Shown here: piece by piece, positions 1 through 10,376 of the stretch | Numbering within the stretch: the stretch's first letter is position 1 | Layout of the letters: each line of letters opens with the position of its first letter | Source of the DNA: Alitta virens | Taxonomy: Eukaryota; Annelida; Polychaeta; Phyllodocida; Nereididae | Length of the DNA stretch: 64,000 nucleotides | Direction of reading: 5' to 3' | NCBI GenBank assembly: GCA_932294295.1 | Contig: OW028575.1 | Span: 19,410,058 to 19,474,057, forward strand | Translations under genes and position numbers: made by a program | The notes under the pieces: model-generated | Databases searched by the model: none | Told to the model about the DNA's origin: nothing | The model's input: only the letters and a program-made list of their open reading frames with translations

Positions 1-477
1 AGTTGAGATAAACGAGTTGTTCAATGAGGCCAACACAATTTTTTATTACTTTTGCTGTGTCAGTATTTCAAAGTTGGACAATTGCCCTTATTAGACCTAT
101 TAGACTTAGACTTTCTTTGTTAAAGTGACTTAGACTTTCTTTTTTTATTAAAGTGACCTACAATTATAATTAATCAGACATAATACAAAGAAAAGGAACT
201 TGCCCCTTGCCCAGCCCAAGCCACTATACATCTTATTATTACATGCGCCATCTTTATTTAAAACAACTTAACTAGTACCAATAACCACTTGACACTTGAA
301 TACACACGGATTGTGTTTCCCTGTGCACACAACATATTTTCACTAATATTAGCACACACTCATAAGAACAATATTTGACAAAAATATCCCAACACAGATT
401 GTGGAAATATTGAGACAACATTGTATAATATAATCTACATGGTTGAACTATTTTGATAATGTTTCCTGATAATTCTA

Positions 478-780
478 GGGTCCACACTTTCATATTGTTA
501 CATTATGCTCAGATAATATCATCACAATATTAGGTAAAATGATAATCTGGATGTTGTAAAGATATCTGTGCCATATTTTCAAATATGTTATTAAACACAT
601 TGCTACAAGGGTTTTATTAACCTTATGAAAATTGTTCTGCCATTATTTCTGTAATGTTTTGTGATAATACAATTCATGATATTGCCACAAGCATTTCTTG
701 GGTCCACACTTTCATATTGTTACATTATGCTCACAGTAAATTGTCACAGCATCAGTTGAATGATAATCTGGATGTTATAA
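478..780. repeat. Diverged ~222-bp tandem duplication
   Basis: The 34 bases at 478-511 recur identically at 700-733, and TGATAATCTGGATGTT at about 540 recurs at about 761. Spacing is about 222 bp in both cases. The sequence between the conserved blocks has diverged, so this is an old two-copy tandem repeat. Confidence 0.75.
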
Positions 781-1947
781 TGAAGTTGAAGATGAAATTC
801 ACTGTCTTGTGACCTGTCCAAGCTACTCTTTATTTCGAGAAAACCTAAATACGATAGCAAGGAAATATATTGGTAACTATAATACTCTAAACAACATGGG
901 GAAATTTAAAGCCATAATGACATCCAAGGAGCCTGAGAAAATTTCCTTTACAAGCTGATGTTTAAACAATGCCTTTATCCGTCTCCAAAAATTGTATATC
1001 TTGAACTTTAAAACTGCACTGCCATGATGAAAACTCTTTGTGATTTAGTTTTCTAGAAGTGAAGTCAGATAATCTCTGTAAATATATACATATATACTTC
1101 CTATTAATTAATATATATTTAGCTCTATGTAAATACTTTAATTTGGTGGCTGGAACCATCTGTAACTATAGTCTTTGTTGTATTCCCTTTTTTTAAATTA
1201 TTTTCTGATTGCTTTTATTTCTTTTTATCTTTTGTACTTGTGACATATATGTCTTTTCTGACATCTTCCGTCAATAAAAATTATATATATATAATGATGT
1301 CTGCACAAAGTTTTCAGAAATAGCATAAACTTTTTTTGCTATTATTCGCCTTATGAAAATATTAGTTCAAATTTAAAAGCGCCATCTAGAGAGTTGTCAA
1401 GCCTCTACAAAATCCAAGAATATCTGCTAAATAGGTTGGTATTTTTATCTTTTTTGCAGCATTGCCATTGATTAGTCATTGTAGAAAACATTTGAAGATC
1501 AATTCCATTTGAAATGTGAATTTGTTTTCACCCAGTCAGCACCTACAGAATTGCAACATCATAAATGGGTTGCAACCAGGTGACTGATGTTATAAATGTT
1601 AGTAACAATATCGTTTTTATAATATCATGTTCAGAGGTGTATACTGATGTAGAAGTTGACCTAACCATGAGCCTGACTGACAACAAGGCATGATATAATG
1701 AGATACATCACTGAATCCTTACCCACAAGAGCCGTTTCTCTATTCAGTATTTAAGAAGTAATTGCAATTTTGTGGATAAGTATGTAACCAGATGCCTTTT
1801 TGGATTCTTAGCATGGAGCTTTCATCTGTATCACATATAATCCCATGCCTAGGGAAAGTTAGCTGTATAAGGGAGTATACTGATATTAAAAAATATATAT
1901 AATAGTAAAAAAAATCTGAGGCATGGGATAAAAATGTCATACGATGG

Positions 1948-2019
1948 GTTGATGCAGTATATCCCCTTGACCAGTATATTGAGTCTCGGGGAAGTATATC
2001 AGGGATATACTGCATCAAC
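1948..2019. repeat. Perfect 18-bp-stem hairpin
   Basis: GTTGATGCAGTATATCCC at 1948-1965 is the exact reverse complement of 2002-2019, with a 36-base loop. It lies just outside the left inverted-repeat arm of the element that starts near 2049. Confidence 0.75.
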
Positions 2020-2048
2020 CTGATATAGCCTTTAAGAATCATCAGCTT

Positions 2049-2142
2049 AGTTTCTTATGACACCATAATTGTGGTATCCATGGCAACCAGAATGATGCTA
2101 TGGCTGCCTAGATACCAATTTGTATTGCATCCAAGAAGATGA
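2049..2142 (+). repeat. Left inverted-repeat arm
   Basis: Pairs with 4700-4792 in opposite orientation, including TTCTTATGACACCATAATTG and CAATTTGTATTGCATCCAAG. Two diverged same-orientation copies follow within 600 bp, so the left flank has three units and the right flank about one. Confidence 0.85.
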
Positions 2143-2639
2143 CTTTTACCAGAAAATTCTGACTTCAGTTGTGAAAGATTTTGTCAGGTGAAAAATTTGG
2201 CAGTACAATGTTCATGATTTAAACGTTGTAATGAGCTATGGGGTCAAAGGTCAAGACCCCAAAAAGCCTATTTCAAATATGGAAATTTTTGCCATGCTGG
2301 GAGTATATGAATAGTATTAACTAAAGCAAATTAACAATATGAAAACCTGTGCACAGTATTTTCTTTTGACACCATAATGTGGTATCCATGGCAACCAAAA
2401 TGCAAATGAAAACTTAAACAGTATAATGTTTGCAAATTTACACATAGTGATGAACTATGGAACAAAGGTCAATGTTGTAGAAGGCTTATTCCAAAGATGG
2501 AAAATTGCCATCTATTTAGCCATGCTGGGAATGTATATGAACTAATTGGTGTTACCTAGAAGCTCAATAATGTCATATCATATGAAAGCTTATGAAAAGT
2601 ATTTTCTTATGACTCAATGAGTGTGGTATCCATGGCAAC
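2074..2639 (+). promoter_or_regulatory. Three X-box (RFX-site-like) palindromes in repeat units
   Basis: GTATCCATGGCAAC occurs at 2074-2087, 2382-2395 and 2626-2639, once in each diverged repeat unit. It fits the known imperfect-palindrome X-box pattern recognised by RFX factors (GTNNCC-AT-GGNAAC). That the sites bind anything is inference; the match and its retention in each unit are directly visible. Confidence 0.45.
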
Positions 2640-3113
2640 CAAAATACTGTTGTGTCTACCTTCTTGCCAACTTATACTGCAATGAAGGCGAAGCAAAGTC
2701 ATTTACAAAAAAAATTCTGAACTTTTTAAGCAATGGTGTGAAGGTGTTTTAATATGCCTTGTTAAATTTCCCTTTCACATATAAATTAAAATTACAGTTG
2801 GTAATGACATCATACTAAAAGGTGAAATGGAACTAAATATAAACATATTTGCATTAAAATATAAATTTACACTGTTGTTCACAACATTTTGCATTTTCCA
2901 TCAGCTGACATGTTTCAAATATATACATTGTAATATCATAGTGAGTGCATCCTTGAGGTATAGAAGTTTGACTGCTCTTGTCACAAATACACAAGTCTCT
3001 CATCCAGCCATTGACAGAGTTTAATAATATGCACTATATACAAAATAAATATAGATTCTGGTGTCATATAGGATATCTTCATATTTATACAGACATGACA
3101 ACCAATATACAGT

Positions 3114-4700
3114 TTATTGGCGAGCACATTCTCCTCCACTTAAGCACATTCCTGTACATGGCAATCCTGTCTTCAAACAAGAACATCTTCCCTTGCACCC
3201 TGACTTACACATACATTTAATTAGCTCTCGGCATGCAGAAGCTTCTTTACCTGTGATCCAGACAGGTTTCCATCCTGAATCCATTTTCCAACCGAAGTCA
3301 CTAGGGCATGGGAGCTCAGGACAGGGAACAAGTGCTTGACCCAAGCAATAAACAGCCTGATACAGAGCCTGCTTCGAGTGTTGTATCATTGCATCCTGGG
3401 TTGGAGGGAGTCTGTCCACAGTTCTAGAGCGTCTTGTGAAGAGAAACATTCGAGCCTTATTGACTGATCTCAAATCAAGTGTTTGGTCATACAACAGCAC
3501 GTAACGCTCTGTGACCTTCAAACATTCTTCAGATAGTCCATCTCCTGGTTTCTCTTTTAACTTGAGAAAAGCCTCAGTAAGTTCCTGGAAGGAGAGAAAG
3601 AAGAGGCCACATCGCAACCAGTGAAGGCATGGAACATAGGTAATGCTGTTGATTTTGCTTGACAAAGAGCATCGCAAATATCATGAGCTGCAATGTGCTG
3701 GAAGTGTTTTCCGATGCCATATGCTAGCTACAGCTCATTCAGACTGGGTTTCAACTGACTGCATGTAGCTACAGCCAGAACTACAATGTCAGAATCAACT
3801 GTTCTGATAGCTATTTTTGAGTGACCAGAGTTTAGCTGATGTGCTACATGGAGCATTATCCGACTATCTGCCTCTTCATGTGATGATGGTGCCAGTCCAG
3901 AGGTATTGCAATTTGGGGGATAGGTTATGACATTCTTTCCACTGGTGACATATAACTGTTTGCCTTCAACAGGAAAGGCTTTCAAGGCATCAGTTAGGAA
4001 TGCGAACAATTCCGTTTTGTTGCTCTCTACTTTGAGGAAATTTTCCCAGTTGCTTGGTACCTGTAGAAAAGATGATCAGGTATAGTTTAAAGGTGAAATG
4101 ACTTCACTGCTAAAGGCAGGTTAATCAGCAGTAGTAAAACTTGAACGTGTCAATATTTTTCAAATAGTGCATGGGCAAGTCTTAAAATTCAGGAAATATG
4201 CATATAATATTATACCTGCGAAGAAGCTTCCACTCACCTCCACGCTGTTCTCTGGCCATCTGCTTCAAACTATTGACAACATAGATGTCCCACACAATAT
4301 CGAGCCGGTTCACATGTTGCAATTGTCTTTCTATATGTGGCAGGAAGATGGAGTCTGCATAATCCTGAAATGTGACACTGTTTTGAGGCTGCAACATGTG
4401 CACAATTGTAGGTCCATCCATGATCATTGCACCGACATCTGGAAATTGCTTGGATTGTTTTTTCTTTTCTCACAAGATCAGTCAGACACTTGACAATGTC
4501 GCTTTTGCAGCCTAGTCGCAGTTTACCATCTTTAGATAGTGAAGGAGGACAGCTCTGGTTTTCATGTCTGAAAAATTCACTCATGTCTCCCTCTCTGGTT
4601 TTAGTGGAAATATACAATTTCGCAAACAGTGAACAATCATTTTTCAGACGAGACAGTATTCTTCTTGATGGATGTAAAGAAATGTAGGATCTGAGATGTT
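3114..4700 (-). pseudogene. Broken PIN-like protein gene with TSO1-like CXC tail
   Basis: The fragments, in order, belong to one uncharacterised family that recurs in invertebrate genomes. They are an N-terminal block (REGDMSEFFRHENQ), IMDGPTIVHMLQPQ, EEADSRIMLHVAHQ, RTVDSDIVVLAVA, MFHAFTGCD, and a Cys-rich end resembling a CXC domain (CMCKSGCKGRC). The EEAD, DSD and GCD acidic motifs resemble PIN/FEN-like nucleases such as Asteroid; that assignment is inference. Lesions seen: a frameshift near 4420-4445 before IMDGP; a TAG stop near 3731, just after NEL, where relatives have Trp; and a frameshift with deletion near 3600-3620 after the GCD motif. A TTTTCTACAG acceptor near 4062 and a CGCAG|GTATAA donor near 4200 suggest a retained intron, though its phase does not close cleanly. 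No intact start is visible. Flanked by inverted repeats at 2049-2142 and 4700-4792. Confidence 0.75.
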
Positions 4701-4792
4701 CATCTTCTTGGATGCAATACAAATTGGTAATTAGGCAGCCACAGCGGCATTCTGGTTGCCATGGATACCACAATTATGGTGTCATAAGAAAC
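4700..4792 (-). repeat. Right inverted-repeat arm
   Basis: Reverse complement of 2049-2142. It overlaps the first ~35 codons of the open frame that starts at 4773, so that apparent N-terminus is probably not coding. Confidence 0.85.
4755..4768 (-). promoter_or_regulatory. X-box-like palindrome in right arm
   Basis: GTTGCCATGGATAC, the reverse complement of the left-flank sites, sits in the right inverted-repeat arm just upstream of the decayed gene. Confidence 0.45.
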
Positions 4793-5071
4793 TACATTTC
4801 ATAAGCTTTCATTTGATATGCCATTTGTGTGGATTTCTGTCCCTTGTTGAAAACTGTAACATAATATATCCATGGAATGACTGAAAAATAACAAATTTTC
4901 CATATGTGGCATACTGCTATTGGTAAACTTGACCTTTGACCACCAAGTTCTTTACCCTATTTCCATTCCGATATCCTTGGCTATTAATTCTATAATAATG
5001 GGTGGAGTTGTGGATCATAGAAATATTGTTATATCACAATTTCTGTGTAATGTTGAAAAATTCAATTTTCT

Positions 5072-5085
5072 GTTTCCATGGCAAC
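5072..5085 (+). promoter_or_regulatory. X-box-like palindrome outside right arm
   Basis: GTTTCCATGGCAAC is an even closer fit to the RFX X-box consensus than the copies in the arms. It lies about 300 bp outside the right arm, in sequence related to the same repeat. Confidence 0.4.
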
Positions 5086-5105
5086 CGTGTTCAGTAACAA
5101 AGTTT

Positions 5106-5217
5106 TTGGAGGTGGGTCCATATCCAAAAATGACAGTATTGACACCCTCTATCATCCTGCATTGGAGGTGGGTCCATATCCAAAAATGATAGTATTGACA
5201 CCCTCTATCATCCTGCA
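5106..5217. repeat. 56-bp direct tandem duplication
   Basis: Two head-to-tail units, 5106-5161 and 5162-5217, contain GGTGGGTCCATATCCAAAAA and ACACCCTCTATCATCCTGCA. They are almost identical, so the duplication is recent. Confidence 0.95.
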
Positions 5218-5311
5218 AAGTTTCAGAGCTGTATCACAAAGTGAACGATTTTTCGGCTTAGAACCCTGACTGTTATAACTTGCAAATAATTAAAGATAAT
5301 AATTATATATA

Positions 5312-5475
5312 CATAGGAGAGACAGCAAGATCAAGGCCAGATAAAAAGAACCCGCCGTTGGCGAACACTGCAAGACTACAGGACACCAAATTGGTGAAAG
5401 TGACATAAAGGTCATCGGACGAGAGAACCATCTTTGGAAAAGCAACACCAACCTAGCCTCAACCGCGACACAGGA
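5312..5475 (+). pseudogene. Remnant of a retroelement GIY-YIG endonuclease domain
   Basis: The plus strand reads YIGETARS, then, after a stop and a frame change, KVIGRENHLWK. In the related domains I know, a YVGET-type GIY-YIG start is followed some 50 residues later by a VIGRE..LWKRKIKEAI helix. Such domains are fused to reverse transcriptase in Penelope-like and some other retroelements. Here about 15 residues are missing, the second block is in another frame, and no RT is visible nearby. A short decayed fragment. Confidence 0.5.
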
Positions 5476-5479
5476 TGCC

Positions 5480-6115
5480 ATCTGCCACCTATCTACAAAA
5501 CAATGCTGGTGTCATAGAGGTCCAATAACAGAAAGCTGGATGTCATAAACAATGTCACATACAAATGATACATACCGGCAAAGAGCACTCTTGCAACCAC
5601 CTTACTTTGTTTTGGAAATGTATCTTTGTCTTTTTTATCAGATCTTTGTATATTCCAGAATTCTTTGGTGCTTGCACTTATTATATGTAATTGAGTCATT
5701 GGTGGCGCTGTTGCGTGGAGTGGTTCTGCTATTTCAGTCAGGAATGTTGGCCCTCTTGTGGTTTGTTCAGCTTCATTGAAAGTAAAAATGTCAACAGCTG
5801 TCCTAGCATCTTCGTCAGTTAGGGGATAATTGCATTATCGTCCCTTTCTTAGCGTAAGGCGGCAGTATATTTTACATTTTTTACATGATTAAAATTTGTC
5901 ATAATATGTCTAAAATAGTGTAGTAGTATCTTTTGGGGTAAATACTAGAAAATATTCATAATTAGGGGAAACTTTTTCAAACCTCCACATCGAAGACCCT
6001 ATATAACATATCTAAATTATAGAATTTTCACTTTTTAAACTTCATTTTGACATTCGTTTATTGTTGTTTTTATACTAATGGAAAATCTAAAGAACAAAAT
6101 GCTGAAAATTGTGTT
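5480..6115. other. Unassigned non-coding stretch
   Basis: AT-rich with no coding signal that I trust. Open frames on both strands at 5490-5780 are antisense to one another and match nothing I know. Confidence 0.5.
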
Positions 6116-6910
6116 AAATTGAGCTTCTGGGGCAGAACTCTGGCATTAATGCACTTGCTCTAATAAATTTCAAATGGTTGTTTCTATATAGCTTATTTGT
6201 GTCTATTAAGTCACATTGACATATCTCAGCTGTGTTTTAACTCACACACGACTGCACATGTCTGAAATAGTGCAGAGATACCTTTTTAGGGTTTCATGGC
6301 CAGTGATAGTGAAATTTTGCTAATAATATATCTGAATCATAGTACTTTCACCTTTTAAGTGACAATTTGACATTGTTTAATCCTTTTTTGAAGTAAAATT
6401 CATAGTAATGGAAAGTTAAAAAAAGTGCTAAATTTTTGTTGTTTCCTGCATATTCCCTATAGTTAGCATCCCATAATTTGCAATGACAGGCTTGAAAGGT
6501 TGTAGAATATTCAAGTGCATACAATTATATTGTAATATTCATATTATTGCCACATTCCTTGTTTATAAGGCATTACAGTGAGTTCCTTCTCCAATTGTTT
6601 TCAAGATTTTCAGATCTCTCTCACTCTTAATTACTCTCAGCAACCATGGAGCAACCCAGTCAACAGTTCTTGTTCATAATTAGCAATTTCATAATCATTA
6701 GTTGCATAATAATCTATATTATTGAAATATTCAACCATGCAGTATATTGAGTTGTTACCCTGAAATATATCAATCAATCAATCAATGACAATTTCGTTTG
6801 AGTAAGTGCAAATACAACATATGTACAACATATTTGTGTTCTGCTCCAGAAATGAAAGCGTTACACCCACTCGCCCTGTCACCAGCCCGCCCGTTGCAGA
6901 CACTGGGCCT
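6116..6910. mobile_element. TTAA-element family remnant, copy 1
   Basis: Shares GCAGAACTCT..AATGCACTT, TCACATTGACATATCTCAGC and GTTCTGCTCCAGAAATGAAA with the interior of the TTAA-flanked element at 19070-21494. The second half matches 8000-8595 closely. The CCCTCAGCGAA termini are absent, so this is a truncated relative. It is the start of a larger tandem duplication with 7700-10640. Confidence 0.6.
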
Positions 6911-7338
6911 TACAATTACAGATATAGACATATAACCTCTTCAAAGAAATATGGATATTTATCTATTTATTCAAATTAGATAAAGATACAGATTTATTCA
7001 TATCACCTGAAAAAAACAAAAATACATTTTGATACAAACATAGATATGACCTTTTAAAAATGTAGATTTATAGACACAGATATAACCATTTCTAATCAAA
7101 TCTAGATATAGATAAAGACTTAGATATGAATTATTCAAAGAATACATTGTATAAATATAGATATATATTCAGACATAGATGCAAAATGTTTAGAAACTTC
7201 AGATAAACATATACAGATTACCTTTATGAAGTGAAGATAAAGATTCAATAAATCTTTATTTATACTAACAAGTGTACACACCCAGCCAAGAATGGCTTAT
7301 TAGTCGTTTTAAATACACTGTTATGACGCAGTACACTG

Positions 7339-7534
7339 TGTATGTGATTAGGGCTTTACGTCCTGTATTTCTGCACCAGTTGGGCTAATTAGGACAGGCA
7401 GAGACCATGGCAATGAGATGAAGGATGAAACAGCCATCCAACTTAGGCTCGAACGGGAATCGAACCCTATACGGAACCCAGCGATTGGAAGGCCAGAGCG
7501 CTACCTCTGAGCTAGGCCCCCGCCCTATATAATG
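7339..7534 (-). mobile_element. tRNA-headed SINE insertion
   Basis: On the minus strand the right-hand part reads like a tRNA: GCCTAGCTCAGAGGTAG (A box), then GGGTTCGATTCCCG (B box), at about 7445-7525. A ~100-bp non-tRNA tail follows, to 7339. In the paralogous copy at 10421-10430 the flanks are joined directly (ACACTG|ACTGG), so about 196 bp was inserted. The cloverleaf is poor (weak acceptor pairing), so I do not call a functional tRNA. Orientation and internal pol III boxes fit a SINE. Confidence 0.75.
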
Positions 7535-7699
7535 ACTGGTAATAGAAATTAATTTAAAAAATAGAAGTTAAAAAATTTGAATTTTACCATTTTAGAAGTA
7601 GTGAAGCTTCCTTAGATTCATGCTTGACATATACATTGGAACGTTAAAAAAAAAAAGTATCCATTGATATGTAGACAGACAATCACATTGTCTACATGG

Positions 7700-8595
7700 C
7701 GTTTCATGGAATTACTCTATGTAGCTTATTTGTGTCTTTTCATAGTCACATTTACATATCTCAGCTGTGTTTTACAATATTTAGAGAAAAATTGAAAAAA
7801 TTAATTTTCCCCGTTTCCGTAGCAGAACTCACACTACTGCACGTACATTGTACATGTACAAAAAACTTTGACAGAATATGTCTGAAATAATGCAGAGATA
7901 CCTTTTTGGGGGCTTCATGGCCAATAATGATATGTAATTTTATATAATAAGGGGAAAATATGAAAATTTGGTACCTCCATATCAATGACACTATGATCCC
8001 TATTTTAGGGAAATTTTTCTAACAATATATCTGAATCATCTTTTAAGTGACATTTTGACATTGTTTAAACCTTTTTTCATAGTAATGGAAAGTTTAAAAA
8101 AGTACTAAAAATTGTGTTGTTTCCTATATATTCCCTAGTTAGCATCCCATAATTTGCAATGACAGCCATGAAAGGTTGTAGAATATTCAAGTGCATACAA
8201 TTATATTGTAATATTCATATTATTGACACATTCCTTATATATAAGCCATTGCAGTAAGTTCCTTCTCCAATTTTTTTCAAGATTTTCAGATCTCTCTCAA
8301 TCTTAATTACTCTCAGCAACCATGGAGCAACCCAGTCAACAGTTCTTGTTCATAATTAGCAATTTCATAATCATTAGTTGCATGATAATCTATATTGCGC
8401 TGAAATATTAAACCATGCAGTATCTTGAGTTGTTACCCTGAAATATATCTTATCAATCAATCAATCAATCAATGACAATTTCGTTTGAGTAAGTGCAAAT
8501 ACAACATATATACAACATATCCGTGTTCTGCTCCAGAAATGAAAGTGTTCCACCGACTTGCCCTGTCACCTGCCCGCTCGTTGCAGACACTAACA
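7700..8595. mobile_element. TTAA-element family remnant, copy 2
   Basis: Direct-repeat partner of 6116-6910. It shares GCTTATTTGTGTCT, ATATCTCAGCTGTGTTTTA and GTTCTGCTCCAGAAATGAAA, and like copy 1 lacks the terminal CCCTCAGCGAA. Open frames on either strand here are incidental. Confidence 0.6.
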
Positions 8596-9058
8596 TATAA
8601 CCTCTTCAAAGAAATATATATTTTTATCTCTTATCAAATTAGATAAAGATACAGATTTATTCATATCACCTGAAAAAACAAAAAACATGTTGATACAAAC
8701 ATAGATATGACCTTTTAAAAATGTAGATTTATAGACACAGATATAACCATTTCTAATTAAATCTAGATATAGATAAATGAATTATTCAAAGATTACATAG
8801 TATAAATATAAATATAGATTCAGTCATAGATGTAAAATGTTCAGAAACCTCAGATATACTGGGTTGTAGTGCTTGATTCTTTCATTGAGGGGTTGTTTCT
8901 CGCTTCCGTGATGAGGCCCGGGTGGACCTGTTGACCGCCAGAAGTCAGGTTGTGTCCCTTACACATAATAAGGCAACACCAGAACCAGTTTGAGTCTTTC
9001 TTACATCACATCATTATACATACATCACAGACCACTCTTCTTTCTATCTGCTATAATC

Positions 9059-9110
9059 CTTCTGCTATGATCTCTCTGCTATGATCTCTCTGCTATGATC
9101 TCTCTGCTAG
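9059..9110. repeat. 14-bp tandem repeat
   Basis: GCTATGATCTCTCT repeats with a 14-bp period for about three copies plus partials. Confidence 0.85.
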
Positions 9111-9367
9111 CCTTTTCCCCTTCTCTGATTCTCTCTGCCTTTGCTCCTTCTCTCTCTTGGCCTTTCCCCTCTCTCTTGCCTGTGCCTCTTTCTCTGGCTT
9201 GTTCCCCTTTCTCTGGCTGTTGTTTGGCTGATCCTACTTATGCTAGCCAAAATGTAACCAATTGTAGCGATTCTGGGCTATTTAAGGGTCGTTTTGCGTT
9301 GCAGGATTTCAGTACTACGTTGTTGCACCGAGTGACTTTCCTTCTCCTCAGTCCTGGTGCCCATTTA

Positions 9368-9525
9368 CTGAACTAGACTGCTTTGCTCAGGCCTAAGGCT
9401 CTTTCACTGAACTAAAACAATCTTGCACAGCCATAGTGTTCATGCACTAAACTAAACTGTTTTGCACACGCCTAGTGTTCTTTCAATGAACTAACTGCCT
9501 TGCACAGTCCTAGACAATCATGCTA
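9368..9525. repeat. ~39-bp degenerate tandem repeat, four units
   Basis: Units carry a shared pattern CTGAACTAAACTG..TTGCACAGYCCTAGTG..CTTTCA. The GAACTA/AAACTA words fall at about 9370, 9409, 9449 and 9488, a 39-40 bp period. Confidence 0.75.
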
Positions 9526-9585
9526 GGTGTCTCCTTTATAAAATGAAGATATAGATTCAATAAATCACAAGTGTACACACCCAGC

Positions 9586-10374
9586 TGGCTACAAGTCCCC
9601 TGTCCACAGGATCGGGTTACAACGATCTAGATGAAAAAATATGGAAATTCTGCTTGTGTGGGAACTAGCCTTTTAATAAACGTTTGCCACACAAAATACA
9701 CCTGCTCTAAGGTTAGACATACTTTTTTCTATTGTATCTTTCAATTTCCATCAATTTCTGTGCCATTTTCGAATTCATGTTTCCTTGATAAAGGCATGAC
9801 AGCCATTGCGACCTAGTTCTGCCAATACTCACTATAGGGCTCCGGCGATGTCACGGTGCTAACACAGATTATACAGAAGCTTACTAAAGCAATGGTGCCA
9901 GATAAATATGTAATACATAAGCTTCCTTCGGTCTGTAGAACGGAATCGTATGGAAATGGTATTTTAACTTAATTGTAATTGTCAAATTGAGAAAACTACG
10001 GACACAGAGCTTTTTTCAAATTAATGTTATTATCCACTAGGGGCGTTGACAATAGGAGTGGCGTTTCTTAGTATTTACTTTGCCAGTGGCGCCACAGTCA
10101 AATGGCCGTTGGGGGGGGGGGGGGGCGTGCCAATGGGATAAAAAGCACAAACAAAGAGAACGTGAATTTGAAAGTGCTCTTTTAAACGATATTTCCAGTG
10201 GCTGTTCGGCGATATCTAAGTGCGATCTGATAGTGGATAGCATAGCCTACATGTACACACTACTTTTTGTTGAGAAAATGGTGTCATAAATGTCACTTTC
10301 CAAGAATACCTATCGAAACCGTTTCAACCCTACATCGCATCTAATGCAATGGTCGGTTCTGGCTAACACCCAGC
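9586..10374. mobile_element. 789-bp insertion with 9-bp target duplication
   Basis: ACACCCAGC at 9577-9585 recurs at 10366-10374. Sequence on either side is contiguous in paralogous copy A (7270-7290), so the 9 bp looks like a target-site duplication. The insert starts and ends with the direct word TGGCTA, has no obvious long TIR, and contains a G15 run at 10111-10125. Family unknown. Its frames at about 10040-10290 overlap antisense and are not supported as genes. Confidence 0.55.
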
Positions 10375-10376
10375 CA

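Larger units (their letters stand above)
1..2046. other. AT-rich non-coding stretch
   Basis: I see no supported gene here. Short open frames are spurious: low complexity, no splice context and no recognisable domain. The stretch holds a diverged tandem duplication near 478-780 and a perfect hairpin at 1948-2019, listed separately. Confidence 0.6.
2049..4830 (-). mobile_element. Inverted-repeat-flanked element carrying a decayed PIN-like/CXC gene
   Basis: The 94 bases at 2049-2142 match the reverse complement of 4700-4792 with few mismatches. Shorter relatives of the same unit lie at about 2356-2410 and 2576-2680 in left-arm orientation. Homology around the right arm extends to about 4825 (compare 2576-2600), and further out a GGTCAAAGGTCA plus ATATGGAAA signature is shared between 2236-2290 and the reverse complement of 4885-4940. 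Between the arms lies a broken minus-strand gene. Inverted arms around a coding core suggest a DNA-transposon-like unit or a repeat-bounded retrocopy. I could not define a target-site duplication, so the outer limits are approximate. Confidence 0.55.
8868..9533. mobile_element. ~660-bp insertion, possibly a solo LTR
   Basis: Copy B of the duplicated segment is interrupted between CCTCAGATA and TTTATAAAATGAAGATA, while copy A (7200-7230) is nearly continuous. The insert has different composition: GC-richer and pyrimidine-rich, with TCTCT runs and a TATTTAAG TATA-like box near 9277. It carries two internal tandem arrays. Size and features would fit a solo LTR, but I see no clean TG..CA ends or target duplication. 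A 93-codon frame inside is Ser/Leu/Pro low complexity and probably not a gene. Confidence 0.45.

Noticed and set aside
7445..7525. Functional tRNA gene
   Set aside because: A and B boxes are good but acceptor and anticodon stems do not pair well, and the segment is part of a ~196-bp insertion absent from the paralogous copy, so it is a SINE head.
9095..9376. Secreted-looking 93-residue Ser/Leu/Pro protein
   Set aside because: The hydrophobic start comes from CTCT-rich simple sequence within an insertion; no domain or splice context.
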